A DNA stretch of 64,000 nt from Streptomyces anulatus (GTDB lineage Bacteria > Actinomycetota > Actinomycetes > Streptomycetales > Streptomycetaceae): positions 1 through 64,000 of the forward strand of contig NZ_BMVK01000005.1 in the NCBI RefSeq assembly GCF_014650675.1, given 5' to 3'. Below, in pieces: positions 24,321 through 32,815 of this stretch (position 1 is the stretch's first letter; the number at the start of each line of letters is the position of its first letter). The position numbers were made by a program, and so were the translations under genes. The notes beneath the pieces were generated by a model. It saw nothing but the letters and a program-made list of their open reading frames with translations, ran no database searches and was not told the DNA's origin.

Positions 24321-25258
24321 CGGTGACGCTCGACGCCGCGGACGTGTTCGCGCTCGGTCCGGCCGGGGCCGTCGCCGCGGTCCGGGAGGCGCTGGCCGGG
24401 GGGCTCGACCCGGACGGCGACGTACCGAGGGCGGTCGTGCCGCTGACCCACGGTCAGGGGCTGCTCATGCCCTCCGAGTCCGGCGGCTGGTTCGGCGTGA
24501 AGGTCGCCACCGTCGCGCCCGGCAACGCCGCGCGCGGGCTGCGGCGGATCAACGCCACCTATCTGCTGCACGACAGCGCGACCCTGACGCCGGTGGCCCT
24601 GCTGGACGGGGTGGCGCTGACGACCCTGCGCACCCCCGCCGTCTCGGTCGCGGCCTGCCTGGACCGGCTGCGCGCGCTCGCCGACGGGGGCCGGGGACTG
24701 CGCCTGGTGGTCTTCGGCGCGGGCCCCCAGGGAGAGGGGCACGTCGCCGCCGTACGGGCCCATGTGCCGGTGGCCGACGTCACAGTCGTCACCCGGCGCG
24801 AAGGGCCCGTGCCCGGCTGGGCGGACCGCCGCCTGGCGGCGGCCGGCGGGGAAGTGGCGGCTTCGGTGCGCCGCGCGGACGTCGTCGTCACCGCGACGTC
24901 CGCGCGCCGGCCGGTGGTCGACGGGCGGCTGGTGCGGGACGGCGCGGTGGTGCTGGCGGTCGGCTCCCACGAGTCGGACGCGCGGGAGCTCGACAGCGTG
25001 CTGATGGGGCGTGCCACCGTCGTGGTGGAGAGCCGTGCGACCGCCCTCCGCGAGGCGGGCGACGTCGTCATGGCGATCCACGAGGGCGCGCTCGTCCCGG
25101 AGGACCTCGTCACCCTGGCGGATCCGATCGGTTCGCGGGGGGACATCCCGGCCGACCGCCCGCTGGTCGTGAAGACGTGCGGGATGGGCTGGCAGGACCT
25201 GGTGGTCGCCGTCGCGGCCCACCGGCGGAAGGAGGGGACGCCGGCGGAGCGGAGCTGA
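24317..25258 (+). CDS. Ornithine cyclodeaminase/mu-crystallin family, probable 1-pyrroline-2-carboxylate reductase
   Basis: A 313-residue NAD(P)-dependent protein: substrate-side motif FGVKVATVAPGN, nucleotide loop VVFGAGPQGEGHVAAVRAH (about residue 130), and late VVKTCGMGWQDLVVAV. In hydroxyproline and 3-hydroxyproline clusters this family reduces 1-pyrroline-2-carboxylate to L-proline (LhpI type); cyclodeaminase activity is less likely here. It is the last gene of the operon. The coding GC skew and codon use match its neighbours. Confidence 0.82.
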   Translation: MTVTLDAADVFALGPAGAVAAVREALAGGLDPDGDVPRAVVPLTHGQGLLMPSESGGWFGVKVATVAPGNAARGLRRINATYLLHDSATLTPVALLDGVALTTLRTPAVSVAACLDRLRALADGGRGLRLVVFGAGPQGEGHVAAVRAHVPVADVTVVTRREGPVPGWADRRLAAAGGEVAASVRRADVVVTATSARRPVVDGRLVRDGAVVLAVGSHESDARELDSVLMGRATVVVESRATALREAGDVVMAIHEGALVPEDLVTLADPIGSRGDIPADRPLVVKTCGMGWQDLVVAVAAHRRKEGTPAERS

Positions 25259-25300
25259 CCGTCCGCCGACGCGGGCCCCGACACCGCGCCGCCGTCGGTC

Positions 25301-25402
25301 CGTCACGTCAACACGTGTCGCCCCGCCCTGACTTCGGGGCGTGGGGCGCAGAGCCCGCGCGGCCCCGTCACGTCAACGCGCGCCGCCCCGCCCGTACTTC
25401 GG
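25301..25402. repeat. Two 37-bp imperfect direct repeats
   Basis: Copies at 25301-25337 and 25366-25402 both begin CGTCACGTCAAC and end CTTCGG and agree at about 32 of 37 positions, 65 bp apart. They fill most of the gap between the convergent hydroxyproline operon and gntR; the second ends 3 nt before the gntR stop codon. Each contains short GC-rich inverted segments, so they may act in termination. No gene is seen in 25259-25404. Confidence 0.6.
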
Positions 25403-25404
25403 CG

Positions 25405-26115
25405 TCAGCGCGCGCCGAGCTTGCGGGACGGGGCGGCGCGTTCGGCTTCGCGCTTACGGGCCGCCCACAGGGTCCGCACATGTGCGAGATGGCGGCGCAT
25501 GTGTTCCTCGGCCCCCTCCGCGTCCCCCGCGATCATGATGTCCAGGAGCGCGGTGTGCTCGCGCGCCGATCCCACCAGCGACCCCTCCTGGGACAGGTCG
25601 GTGAGCCCGTAGAGCCGGGAGCGCTTGCGCAGGTCTGCCACGGTCTCCACGAGGCGGGCGTTCCCGGCGAGGGCGAGCAGGTCGAGGTGGAAGCGGCGGT
25701 CCGACTCCAGGTAGGCGATCAGGTCGCCGCCCTGCGCGGCGGTCACGATCTCCTCGGCCACCGGACGCACCGCCTCCAACTGCTCGCGGGAGGCGGTGCG
25801 GGTGACGCGGCCGATGGTGGGGATCTCGATGAGGGCGCGGATCTCGGTGTACTCGTCCAGGTCGCGCTCGGAGAGTTCGGTGACGCGGAACCCCTTGTTG
25901 CGCACGGCCTCGACCAGGCCCTCGCGGGCCAGATCCAGCATGGCCTCGCGCACGGGAGTGGCGGAGACGCCGTACTCGGCGGCGAGCGTCGGCGCCGAGT
26001 AGATCACGCCGGGCTGGAGTTCCCCCGCGATCAGCGCGGCACGCAGGGCGTTGGCCACCTGGTCGCGCAGATGCTCCTGCACCGAGATGAGTTTGCGGGA
26101 CTTCAGCTCACTCAT
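25405..26115 (-). CDS. GntR-family regulator (FadR/FCD subfamily), predicted regulator of collagen/hydroxyproline genes
   Basis: A 236-residue transcription factor. The winged helix-turn-helix covers residues about 10-75 (LRDQVANALRAALIAGELQPG, YGVSATPVREAMLDLAREGLV). The all-helical FCD ligand domain follows, with HLDLLALAGNARLVETV and HMRRHLAHV providing the usual metal-binding histidines. AAGGGGA lies 5 nt before the ATG at 26115; an upstream GTG-type extension was rejected for lack of similarity. It sits between the hydroxyproline operon and the aminopeptidase, and its own promoter carries a copy of the shared operator. The inducer is probably a hydroxyproline-derived metabolite (inference). 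Confidence 0.9.
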   Translation of the reverse strand: MSELKSRKLISVQEHLRDQVANALRAALIAGELQPGVIYSAPTLAAEYGVSATPVREAMLDLAREGLVEAVRNKGFRVTELSERDLDEYTEIRALIEIPTIGRVTRTASREQLEAVRPVAEEIVTAAQGGDLIAYLESDRRFHLDLLALAGNARLVETVADLRKRSRLYGLTDLSQEGSLVGSAREHTALLDIMIAGDAEGAEEHMRRHLAHVRTLWAARKREAERAAPSRKLGAR

Positions 26116-26146
26116 GCATTCCCCTTCAATGATGTGGCACCGCACT

Positions 26147-26158
26147 ATACAATGTCAC
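26147..26158 (-). promoter_or_regulatory. Predicted GntR operator, site 2 (gntR autoregulation)
   Basis: Reads GTGACATTGTAT on the minus strand, 32-43 nt before the regulator start codon. It is flanked by GGCACCGC (26136-26143) and GCGGTGCC, an 8-bp outer inverted repeat centred on the site. It matches the shared motif at 10 of 12 positions. Confidence 0.55.
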
Positions 26159-26194
26159 GTTGCGCGGTGCCTCATCGTTCGAAGGCCAGTGCTG

Positions 26195-27655
26195 TCAGCT
26201 GTCCAGGAGGCGGGCCATCCAGCCCTCGACACCGTCGACCGTACGGGGCAGCGCGCCGGAGAGCAGCTTCACCCCGTCCGCCGTGATCACCAGGTCGTCC
26301 TCGATGCGCACGCCCATGCCGCGCAGCTCGGGCGGCAGCGTCTCGTCGTCCGGCTGGAGGTAGAGCCCGGGTTCGACGGTGAGGACGTGGCCCTCCTCCA
26401 GCACGCCGTCGAGATAGGTCTCCGCGCGGGCCCGCGCGCAGTCGTGCACGTCGATGCCGAGCATGTGCCCGCTGCTGCACAGGGTGTAACGGCGGTACAG
26501 GCCGCTGTCGTCGGCGAGCGCCTCCTCGGGCGTGACCGGCAGGATGCCCCACCCGTGCAGTCCCTCGGCGATGACGCGCATGGCCTCCTGGTGGAAGTCC
26601 CGGAACCGGGCTCCCGGTCGCAGGACGCCGATGGCGGCCTCCTGTGCGGCCAGCACCAGTTCGTAGACGTCCCGTTGGGCCGGCGAGAAGCGGCCCGACA
26701 GGGGCAGGGTGCGGGTGATGTCCGCGGTGTAGAGGGTGTCGGTCTCCACCCCCGCGTCGAGCAGCAGCAGTTGGGACGGGTCGAGCGGTCCGTCGTTGCG
26801 GATCCAGTGCAGGACGCAGGCGTGCGCGCCCGCCGCCGCGATGGTCTCGTACCCCGTGCCGTTGCCCTCGCTCCGGGCGCGCAGCTGGAACACGCCCTCG
26901 ATCCAGCGTTCGCCCCGGGGGTGGCGCAGCGCGTCGGGCAGTGCGCGCGCGACGTCCTCGAAGCCCGCCGTGGTGTGGTCGACGGCCAGCTGGAGCTGGC
27001 CGACCTCCCAGGCGTCCTTCCGCAACCGGAGTTCGGAGAGCGCGGCGTCCAACTCGGCGTCCCCTGCCGGGGTGTGGGACCGGGGGGCGAGCAGGCCGTC
27101 CACCCGGGCGTCGACGCCGGCGAGCAGACGGGTCGGCGGCTGCGGGCCGGTGAGGAGCTTCGCCAGGTCGTCGAGGTGGGTGCAGCGCAGCCCGGTCAGC
27201 GCCGCCGTCTCGTCCAGGTCGGGGCGGCGGCCGACCCAGAACTCGCCGTAGCGGCGGTCGCGGTAGAAGTCGCTGGTGTTCCGGGAGGAGCGGGGGCGGA
27301 CGTGGAGCACCGCCTCGTGCCCTTCCGGGCCGGAGGGTTCGAGGACCAGGACGTGGTCGGGCTGCTCCTCGCCGGTCAGTCCGGTCAGCCAGGCGTAGGC
27401 GCTGTGCGGCCGGAACCGGTGATCGGTGTCGTTCGAGCGGACCTTGAGCGTCCCGGCGGGTATGACGAGCCGCTCGCCCGGGAAGCGGGCCGACAGCCGC
27501 TCCAGGCGGTCCGGCAGCAGGGCGCGGCCGGGGACCTGTGTGCCGGCGGGCAGCGGGGACGGCGCCCAGTCGGCCGCCATGAAGGCGTCCAGGGCGGCGG
27601 TGACGGGCAGATCGTGGCTGCCGGTGTGTACCTGGGCCGGGGACTCCGAGGTCAT
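26195..27655 (-). CDS. pepP: Xaa-Pro aminopeptidase (aminopeptidase P, M24B)
   Basis: A 486-residue two-metal peptidase that removes the N-terminal residue from peptides with proline or hydroxyproline at position 2. The N-terminal creatinase-like domain contains SAYAWLTGL. The metal ligands are Asp in LLLLDAGVETDTLYTADITR, His in SSGHMLGIDVHD, Glu in LTVEPGLYL and Glu in GVRIEDDLVI. The start MTSESPAQV has GGAG just upstream. It is divergent from the peptide ABC transporter and shares a control region holding the predicted GntR operator, so it likely trims imported Gly-Pro-Hyp-type peptides. Confidence 0.92.
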   Translation of the reverse strand: MTSESPAQVHTGSHDLPVTAALDAFMAADWAPSPLPAGTQVPGRALLPDRLERLSARFPGERLVIPAGTLKVRSNDTDHRFRPHSAYAWLTGLTGEEQPDHVLVLEPSGPEGHEAVLHVRPRSSRNTSDFYRDRRYGEFWVGRRPDLDETAALTGLRCTHLDDLAKLLTGPQPPTRLLAGVDARVDGLLAPRSHTPAGDAELDAALSELRLRKDAWEVGQLQLAVDHTTAGFEDVARALPDALRHPRGERWIEGVFQLRARSEGNGTGYETIAAAGAHACVLHWIRNDGPLDPSQLLLLDAGVETDTLYTADITRTLPLSGRFSPAQRDVYELVLAAQEAAIGVLRPGARFRDFHQEAMRVIAEGLHGWGILPVTPEEALADDSGLYRRYTLCSSGHMLGIDVHDCARARAETYLDGVLEEGHVLTVEPGLYLQPDDETLPPELRGMGVRIEDDLVITADGVKLLSGALPRTVDGVEGWMARLLDS

Positions 27656-28028
27656 GGGTCTCCTTCGAGGATCAGTGGCGGATGCCGTTGCGGTGGGCGG
27701 GTGTTCGTCGGTCCCGGTGTCCAGGGCGCTTCCGGGCCGCCGGGCGGCCGGTGCGGCGGGGACACGTTTCGGTAACGGGATGACGCACACCTTGGCTGTG
27801 CAATTTCACATTACTATGTTACGGGTCACACCACACGGATGCGGACGCGATTTCCGGCCCCGCTTTCCGCAAGCAGTCGCCCTCCGGGCCGCCCGCCGGC
27901 CCGGACCACCGGGCCCTCCGGGCCGCCCCTTTCCGCCGGCCTGTTCCCGCTTCTTCCTTCGGCCCGTTCCCGGTTTCGCCGCGTCCCTTCCCCGGCCGCG
28001 TCCCTTTCCCCGTACGAGGAGTGCACCC
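27656..28028. promoter_or_regulatory. Divergent control region, aminopeptidase P / peptide transporter
   Basis: 373 bp without a supportable gene. The AT-richer centre (27790-27835) holds the predicted GntR operator. Toward the transporter there is a strongly C/T-biased leader (27860-28020). It contains a 15-bp direct repeat CCCTCCGGGCCGCCC (27880-27894 and 27914-27928) and a hairpin GGCCCGG (27898-27904) with CCGGGCC (27909-27915). GAGGAG ends this leader before the transporter ATG. Confidence 0.5.
27798..27822 (-). promoter_or_regulatory. Predicted GntR operator, site 3 (pepP / peptide ABC transporter)
   Basis: 27798-27809 reads GTGAAATTGCAC on the minus strand, 11 of 12 matches to the shared motif. 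A second, weaker copy GTAACATAGTA (27812-27822) lies 3 bp away. The position between divergent genes allows control of both. Confidence 0.6.
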
Positions 28029-29774
28029 ATGTCCCGTCGCACCCGGATGCTGTCCGCATCGCTGAGCACCTCGCTCGCCCTGGCCCTGCTGGGGGCCTGC
28101 TCCACGCAGGGAGGTGACGACCGCGACCCGGACAGGCGACAGCCCGGGGTGGCGACCGGCACCGTCATCGGCGGCACGCCGAAGCGGGGCGGCACCCTGA
28201 CCGTGCTGTCCAACCAGGACTTCGCCCACCTGGACCCGGCCCGCAACTGGGTCATGCCGGCGATGGACTTCGGCACCCGGCTGATCTACCGCACCCTGAC
28301 CACCTTCCGCGCCGAACCCGGGAAGAAGGGCAGCGAGATCGTTCCCGACCTCGCGACCGACCTCGGCAGATCCTCCGACGGCGGCCGCACCTGGACCTTC
28401 ACCCTCAAGCCCGGCCTCGTCTACGAGGACGGCACCCCGATCCGCGCCCGCGACATCAAGTACAACGTCGAGCGGTCCTTCGCCCCCGACCTCGCCGGCG
28501 GACCCGACTACGCCCAGCGCTATCTGGCCGACGCCGAGGGGTACGCCGGCCCGTTGGACGGCAAGCACCTCGACTCGATCCGGACCCCCGACGACCGGAC
28601 CATCGTCTTCTCGCTGAACAGGCCCGTCGCCGAGTTCTCCTACACGGTCACGCTGCCCACCTTCTCGCCCGTGCCCGAATCCCGGGAGAAGGGCGTCCAG
28701 TACGACCTGCGGCCCTTCTCCTCCGGCCCGTACCGCATCGAGAGCTACGCGCGCGGCAAGAAACTGGTGCTGGTCCGCAACACGCACTGGGACGCGGCGA
28801 CCGACCCGGTGCGCAAGGCCTACCCCGACCGCATCGTCGTGATCCAGGGGCTCAAGGGCGGCCAGATCGACGACCGGATCATCGAGAGCGCGGGCGTCGA
28901 CGCCTCCGCGGTCGAGTGGTCCGACCTCCAGCCCTCCAGCGTCGCCAAGGTCCTGCCGAAGCCGGAGATCCGGCAGCGGCTCTCCGCCGAGCGCACCGGC
29001 TGTACGGACATGCTCGCGCTGAACACCTCCCGCGCGCCGTTCGACGACCCGAAGCTCCGCCTCGCGATGCAGTACGCCGTCGACAAGGAGGCCCAGGTGA
29101 CCGCCAACGGCGGACCGGCCCTCAACGACATCGCCACCGCCTATCTGCCGCCGTCCCTCACGGGCGGCCGGGCCGCCGCCCCGGTCCACGGCGGGCCGGC
29201 CACCGGTGATGTGAAGAAGGCCGAGAAGCTTCTCGCCGAGGCGGGCAGGGCCGACGGCTTCGACACGACGATCACCGTGTCCACCGGGGACAAGACCCGC
29301 GCCGAGGCGCTCCAGCAGAGCCTGTCCCGGGTCGGCATACGGCTGCGGATCGAGACCGTCGACCCCTCGGTCTACTACGACACCATCGGCGACACCGCCA
29401 ACGCCCCCGACATGGCCATCAGCGGCTGGTGCCCGGACTACCCGTCCGCCGCCACCTTCCTGCCGTTCGTCTTCGACGGCCGCACCATCAAGCCCAAGGG
29501 CAACCAGGGCAACGTCTCCCAGTTCCGCGACAAGGCCGTCGAACGCCGCATGGACGAGATCGCCGCGATGTCCGACGCGACCGCCGCCAACAAGGCGTGG
29601 ACCGCGCTCGACCGGGAGATCCAGCGCACCTCCCCGGCCGTCCCCCTGCTCTGGGAGCGCAAGCCGCTGCTGGTCGGCGACAACATCGCCGGAGCCTTCG
29701 GACACCCCTCCTGGACCGGCCAGTTCGACTTCGCCGTGATCGGTCTCAAGGACCCGTCCCGAAGCAAGGGCTGA
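28029..29774 (+). CDS. Peptide ABC transporter substrate-binding lipoprotein (SBP family 5, DppA-like)
   Basis: A 581-residue extracytoplasmic binding protein. The signal peptide ends in a lipobox LGAC (Cys24), so it is lipid-anchored. Family 5 features: GGTLTVLSNQDFAHLDPARNW, WTFTLKPGLVYEDGTPIRARDIKYNVERSF split over residues about 120-150, and late PAVPLLWERKPLLVG. It is the first gene of a five-gene Dpp/Opp-type importer with GAGGAG before the ATG. Collagen-derived oligopeptides are the likely ligands by context; sequence alone cannot define them. Confidence 0.9.
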   Translation: MSRRTRMLSASLSTSLALALLGACSTQGGDDRDPDRRQPGVATGTVIGGTPKRGGTLTVLSNQDFAHLDPARNWVMPAMDFGTRLIYRTLTTFRAEPGKKGSEIVPDLATDLGRSSDGGRTWTFTLKPGLVYEDGTPIRARDIKYNVERSFAPDLAGGPDYAQRYLADAEGYAGPLDGKHLDSIRTPDDRTIVFSLNRPVAEFSYTVTLPTFSPVPESREKGVQYDLRPFSSGPYRIESYARGKKLVLVRNTHWDAATDPVRKAYPDRIVVIQGLKGGQIDDRIIESAGVDASAVEWSDLQPSSVAKVLPKPEIRQRLSAERTGCTDMLALNTSRAPFDDPKLRLAMQYAVDKEAQVTANGGPALNDIATAYLPPSLTGGRAAAPVHGGPATGDVKKAEKLLAEAGRADGFDTTITVSTGDKTRAEALQQSLSRVGIRLRIETVDPSVYYDTIGDTANAPDMAISGWCPDYPSAATFLPFVFDGRTIKPKGNQGNVSQFRDKAVERRMDEIAAMSDATAANKAWTALDREIQRTSPAVPLLWERKPLLVGDNIAGAFGHPSWTGQFDFAVIGLKDPSRSKG

Positions 29775-29794
29775 GGGGACGAGGACGCATTCCC

Positions 29795-30766
29795 ATGAGC
29801 ATCGTCACCGCCCCGCCCACCGGACCGGGCGACGCCCCGGCAGCCGGCGGGCCCGGCTCACCCGCGCTGCCCGACGCCCCGTGGCGGACCACCTGGCGCC
29901 GCCTCTGGGGCGACCGGGGCAGCCGGACCGCCCTGATCGCCGCCGCCCTGCTGATCCTCGTCGCCCTCACCGCACCCCTGCTCAGCCGGCTGGGCGGCTG
30001 GTCGCCCACCGCCTTCGACGCCGACGCCATCGACCCCTACCTCGGCGGCCTGCCCCACGGCGCCCTCGGCGGCATCAGCGCCGAGCACTGGCTCGGCGTC
30101 GAACCGGTCACCGGCCGCGACCTGTTCGCCCGCGTCGTCCACGGCGCGCAGGTGTCCCTGCTGATCGCCTTCGCCGCCACCGCGATCGTCGTCGTCACCG
30201 GCACCGCCGCGGGCATCGCGGCCGGCTACTTCGGCGGGCGCGTCGACACCGTACTGAGCCGGCTGATGGACCTCACCATGTCCTTCCCCTCGCTCATCTT
30301 CATGATCGCGATGATGTCGGTGGCCCAGGACGTCAACCGGGTCGTGCTGATGACCGTCGTCATCGGCGTCTTCGGCTGGCCCGGCATCGCCCGCGTGGTG
30401 CGCGCCGAGGCACTCTCCCTGCGTCACCGCGAGTTCGTCGAGGCCGCCCGCGCCTGCGGCAGCGGGCCCTGGCGCATCCTCACCCGGCAGGTGCTGCCCA
30501 ACATCTCCGGACCCGTCATCGCGTACACCACGCTGCTGATCCCCGGAATGATCAGCACGGAGGCGGCGCTCAGCTTCCTCGGGGTGGGCGTGCGCCCGCC
30601 CACCCCCTCCTGGGGCCAGATGATCGCCGAGGCCGTCGCCTACTACGAGACGGACCCCATGTACTTCATCGTCCCCAGCGTCTTCCTCTTCGTCGCCGTC
30701 CTCGCCTTCACGGTCCTCGGCGACGCGCTGCGCGACATCCTCGATCCCCAGGGAGGACGTCCGTGA
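29795..30766 (+). CDS. Peptide ABC transporter permease (DppC-like)
   Basis: A 323-residue inner-membrane permease. A Pro-rich N-terminus precedes the first helix TALIAAALLILVALTAPLL; the usual DppC periplasmic loop includes HWLGVEPVTGRDLFARVVHG. The ATPase-contact EAA loop is EFVEAARACGSGPWRILTRQ. The C-terminus ends with GDALRDILDPQ. The downstream permease starts within its stop (GTGA). Confidence 0.9.
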   Translation: MSIVTAPPTGPGDAPAAGGPGSPALPDAPWRTTWRRLWGDRGSRTALIAAALLILVALTAPLLSRLGGWSPTAFDADAIDPYLGGLPHGALGGISAEHWLGVEPVTGRDLFARVVHGAQVSLLIAFAATAIVVVTGTAAGIAAGYFGGRVDTVLSRLMDLTMSFPSLIFMIAMMSVAQDVNRVVLMTVVIGVFGWPGIARVVRAEALSLRHREFVEAARACGSGPWRILTRQVLPNISGPVIAYTTLLIPGMISTEAALSFLGVGVRPPTPSWGQMIAEAVAYYETDPMYFIVPSVFLFVAVLAFTVLGDALRDILDPQGGRP

Positions 30767-31749
30767 TCGCCTACCTGGTCCGCAGGCTCCTCGGCGTGGC
30801 AGGCGTCCTGCTCGCCATCTGCGCCGTCACCTTCGTCATCTTCTACCTGCTGCCCGCCGACCCCGCCTCGGCCGCCTGCGGCAAGACGTGCAGCCCCGAA
30901 CGCCTCGCGGAAGTACGCCACTTCATGGGCCTCGACCAGCCGGTGTGGCGGCAGTTCGGCGACTACCTCGTCGGGATCTTCGCCGGGCGCGAGCTGGGCA
31001 CCGGCCCCCACGCGCTGCAGTGCGGCTTCCCCTGCCTCGGCTACTCCTACGAGAACGCCCTGCCGGTGTGGGACCTGCTGATGGACCGCCTGCCCGTCTC
31101 CGTCTCCCTGGCGTTCGGCGCCGCCTGCCTGTGGCTGGTGCTCGGGCTGAGCGCCGGAGTCACCGCCGCCCTGCGCAAGGGAGGACTGCTCGACCGCACC
31201 CTGATGGTCGGCGCGGTGGCCACCGCGTCCCTGCCCGTCTACTTCACCGCGGTGATGCTCCTGTACGGGCTGGTCCGGCTGACCGGGCTGCTGCCCTACC
31301 CCGCCTACGTCCCGCTCACCGACGACCCCCTCGCCTGGGCGGCCAACCTGCTGCTGCCCTGGATCGCCCTGGCCCTGCTCTACGCCGCCATGTACGCCCG
31401 CCAGAGCCGCAGTTCGATGATCGAGACGATGGCGCAGCCGTACATCAGGACCGCCCGCGCCAAGGGCCTGCCCGCCCGGACCGTCGTGGTCAAACACGGA
31501 CTGCGGTCCGCGATGATGCCGGTCCTCACGCTCTTCGGCATGGACCTCGGCGCCCTGCTGGCCGGAGCGGTCATCACCGAGTCCATCTTCGGCATCCCCG
31601 GCGTCGGCAGGCTCTTCTACGACGCCCTGCAACGCTCCGACCAGCCCGTCGTGCTCGGCGTCACCCTGCTCGCGGCCTTCTTCATCGTGGCGGCCAACGT
31701 CGTCATCGACCTCCTGTACGCCGTCGTCGACCCGAGGGTGAGGAACTGA
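30763..31749 (+). CDS. Peptide ABC transporter permease (DppB-like)
   Basis: A 328-residue permease beginning IAYLVRRLLGVAGVLLAICAVTFV, typical of DppB. The EAA loop is YIRTARAKGLPARTVVVKHG. The late FGIPGVGRLFYDALQRSDQPV is diagnostic for the family. It has about six helices. Here the DppC gene precedes DppB, the reverse of the usual dpp order. GTG start by overlap with the preceding stop. Confidence 0.9.
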   Translation: MIAYLVRRLLGVAGVLLAICAVTFVIFYLLPADPASAACGKTCSPERLAEVRHFMGLDQPVWRQFGDYLVGIFAGRELGTGPHALQCGFPCLGYSYENALPVWDLLMDRLPVSVSLAFGAACLWLVLGLSAGVTAALRKGGLLDRTLMVGAVATASLPVYFTAVMLLYGLVRLTGLLPYPAYVPLTDDPLAWAANLLLPWIALALLYAAMYARQSRSSMIETMAQPYIRTARAKGLPARTVVVKHGLRSAMMPVLTLFGMDLGALLAGAVITESIFGIPGVGRLFYDALQRSDQPVVLGVTLLAAFFIVAANVVIDLLYAVVDPRVRN

Positions 31750-31750
31750 C

Positions 31751-32815
31751 GTGCCGCCCACCACCGAACCGGACCAGTCCCTGCTGCGCGTCCACGACCT
31801 GCGGGTCGCCTTCGACACCCCCGCCGGAACCGTCCAGGCGGTCGACGGGGTCTCCTTCACCGTGGAGGCAGGCCGCACCCTGGGTCTGGTCGGCGAATCC
31901 GGCTCCGGCAAATCGGTCACCTCCCTCGCCGTGATGGGCCTGCACCGCCGGGCCCGGGTGAGCGGATCGATCACCCTCGCCGGGCAGGAGCTCCTCGGCC
32001 TGACCGACCGCCGCTTCGGCCGGCTGCGCGGCCGCCGGATGGCCATGGTCTTCCAGGACCCGCTGTCCGCACTGCACCCCGCGTACACCGTCGGCGAACA
32101 GATCGCGGAGGCCCACCGCCACCACTTCGGCAGCGGCCGGCGCGTCGCCCGCAGACGAGCCGTGGAGATGCTCGGCGAGGTCGGCATCCCCGAACCGGGC
32201 CGCCGGGCGGGGGAGTACGCGCACCAGTTCTCGGGCGGCATGCGCCAGCGCGCCATGATCGCCATGGCCCTCTCCTGCGAACCCGAACTCCTCGTCGCCG
32301 ACGAACCGACCACCGCGCTCGACGTCACCGTCCAGGCGCAGATCCTCGAACTGATCGCCCGGCTCCAGCAGGACCGCGGACTGGGCGTCCTGATGATCAC
32401 CCACGACCTGGGCGTGGTGGCCCGCGTCGCCCACGAGGTGCTCGTCATGTACGGCGGGCGCGGCGCCGAACAGGCTCCGGTGGACGAGCTGTTCCACAGC
32501 CCCGCACACCCCTACACCCGGGGCCTCCTGGACTCCCTGCCCCGACTGGACGACCCGGACGACGCACCGCTGCGCGCCATCCCCGGCTCCCCGCCCTCAC
32601 CGGCCGAGCCGAGAGCCGGCTGCCCCTTCGAGCCGCGCTGCCCCCGGGCGGCCGCAGCCACCGTCCCGGAGCGGGCCCGCTGCGCCGGGGAGAGCCCCCG
32701 TCCCAGGGGTGTGCCCGGCGGCGGCCGGCTGGTCGCCTGCCACCTGCCCCTGCCGGCCGCCCCGCATCCCGGTCCGTCCGGCGGGGCCCCCGTACCGGCC
32801 GAGGAGGCCCGATGA
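31751..32815 (+). CDS. Peptide ABC transporter ATP-binding protein (DppD-like)
   Basis: A 354-residue ATPase with Walker A GESGSGKS, signature SGGMRQRAMIAMAL, Walker B LLVADEPTTALDVT and switch His in MITHDLGVVA. The C-terminal oligopeptide-transporter extension has the cysteine-bearing segment GCPFEPRCPRAA. GTG start one base after the previous stop; overlaps the partner ATPase by 4 nt (ATGA). Confidence 0.92.
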   Translation: MPPTTEPDQSLLRVHDLRVAFDTPAGTVQAVDGVSFTVEAGRTLGLVGESGSGKSVTSLAVMGLHRRARVSGSITLAGQELLGLTDRRFGRLRGRRMAMVFQDPLSALHPAYTVGEQIAEAHRHHFGSGRRVARRRAVEMLGEVGIPEPGRRAGEYAHQFSGGMRQRAMIAMALSCEPELLVADEPTTALDVTVQAQILELIARLQQDRGLGVLMITHDLGVVARVAHEVLVMYGGRGAEQAPVDELFHSPAHPYTRGLLDSLPRLDDPDDAPLRAIPGSPPSPAEPRAGCPFEPRCPRAAAATVPERARCAGESPRPRGVPGGGRLVACHLPLPAAPHPGPSGGAPVPAEEAR

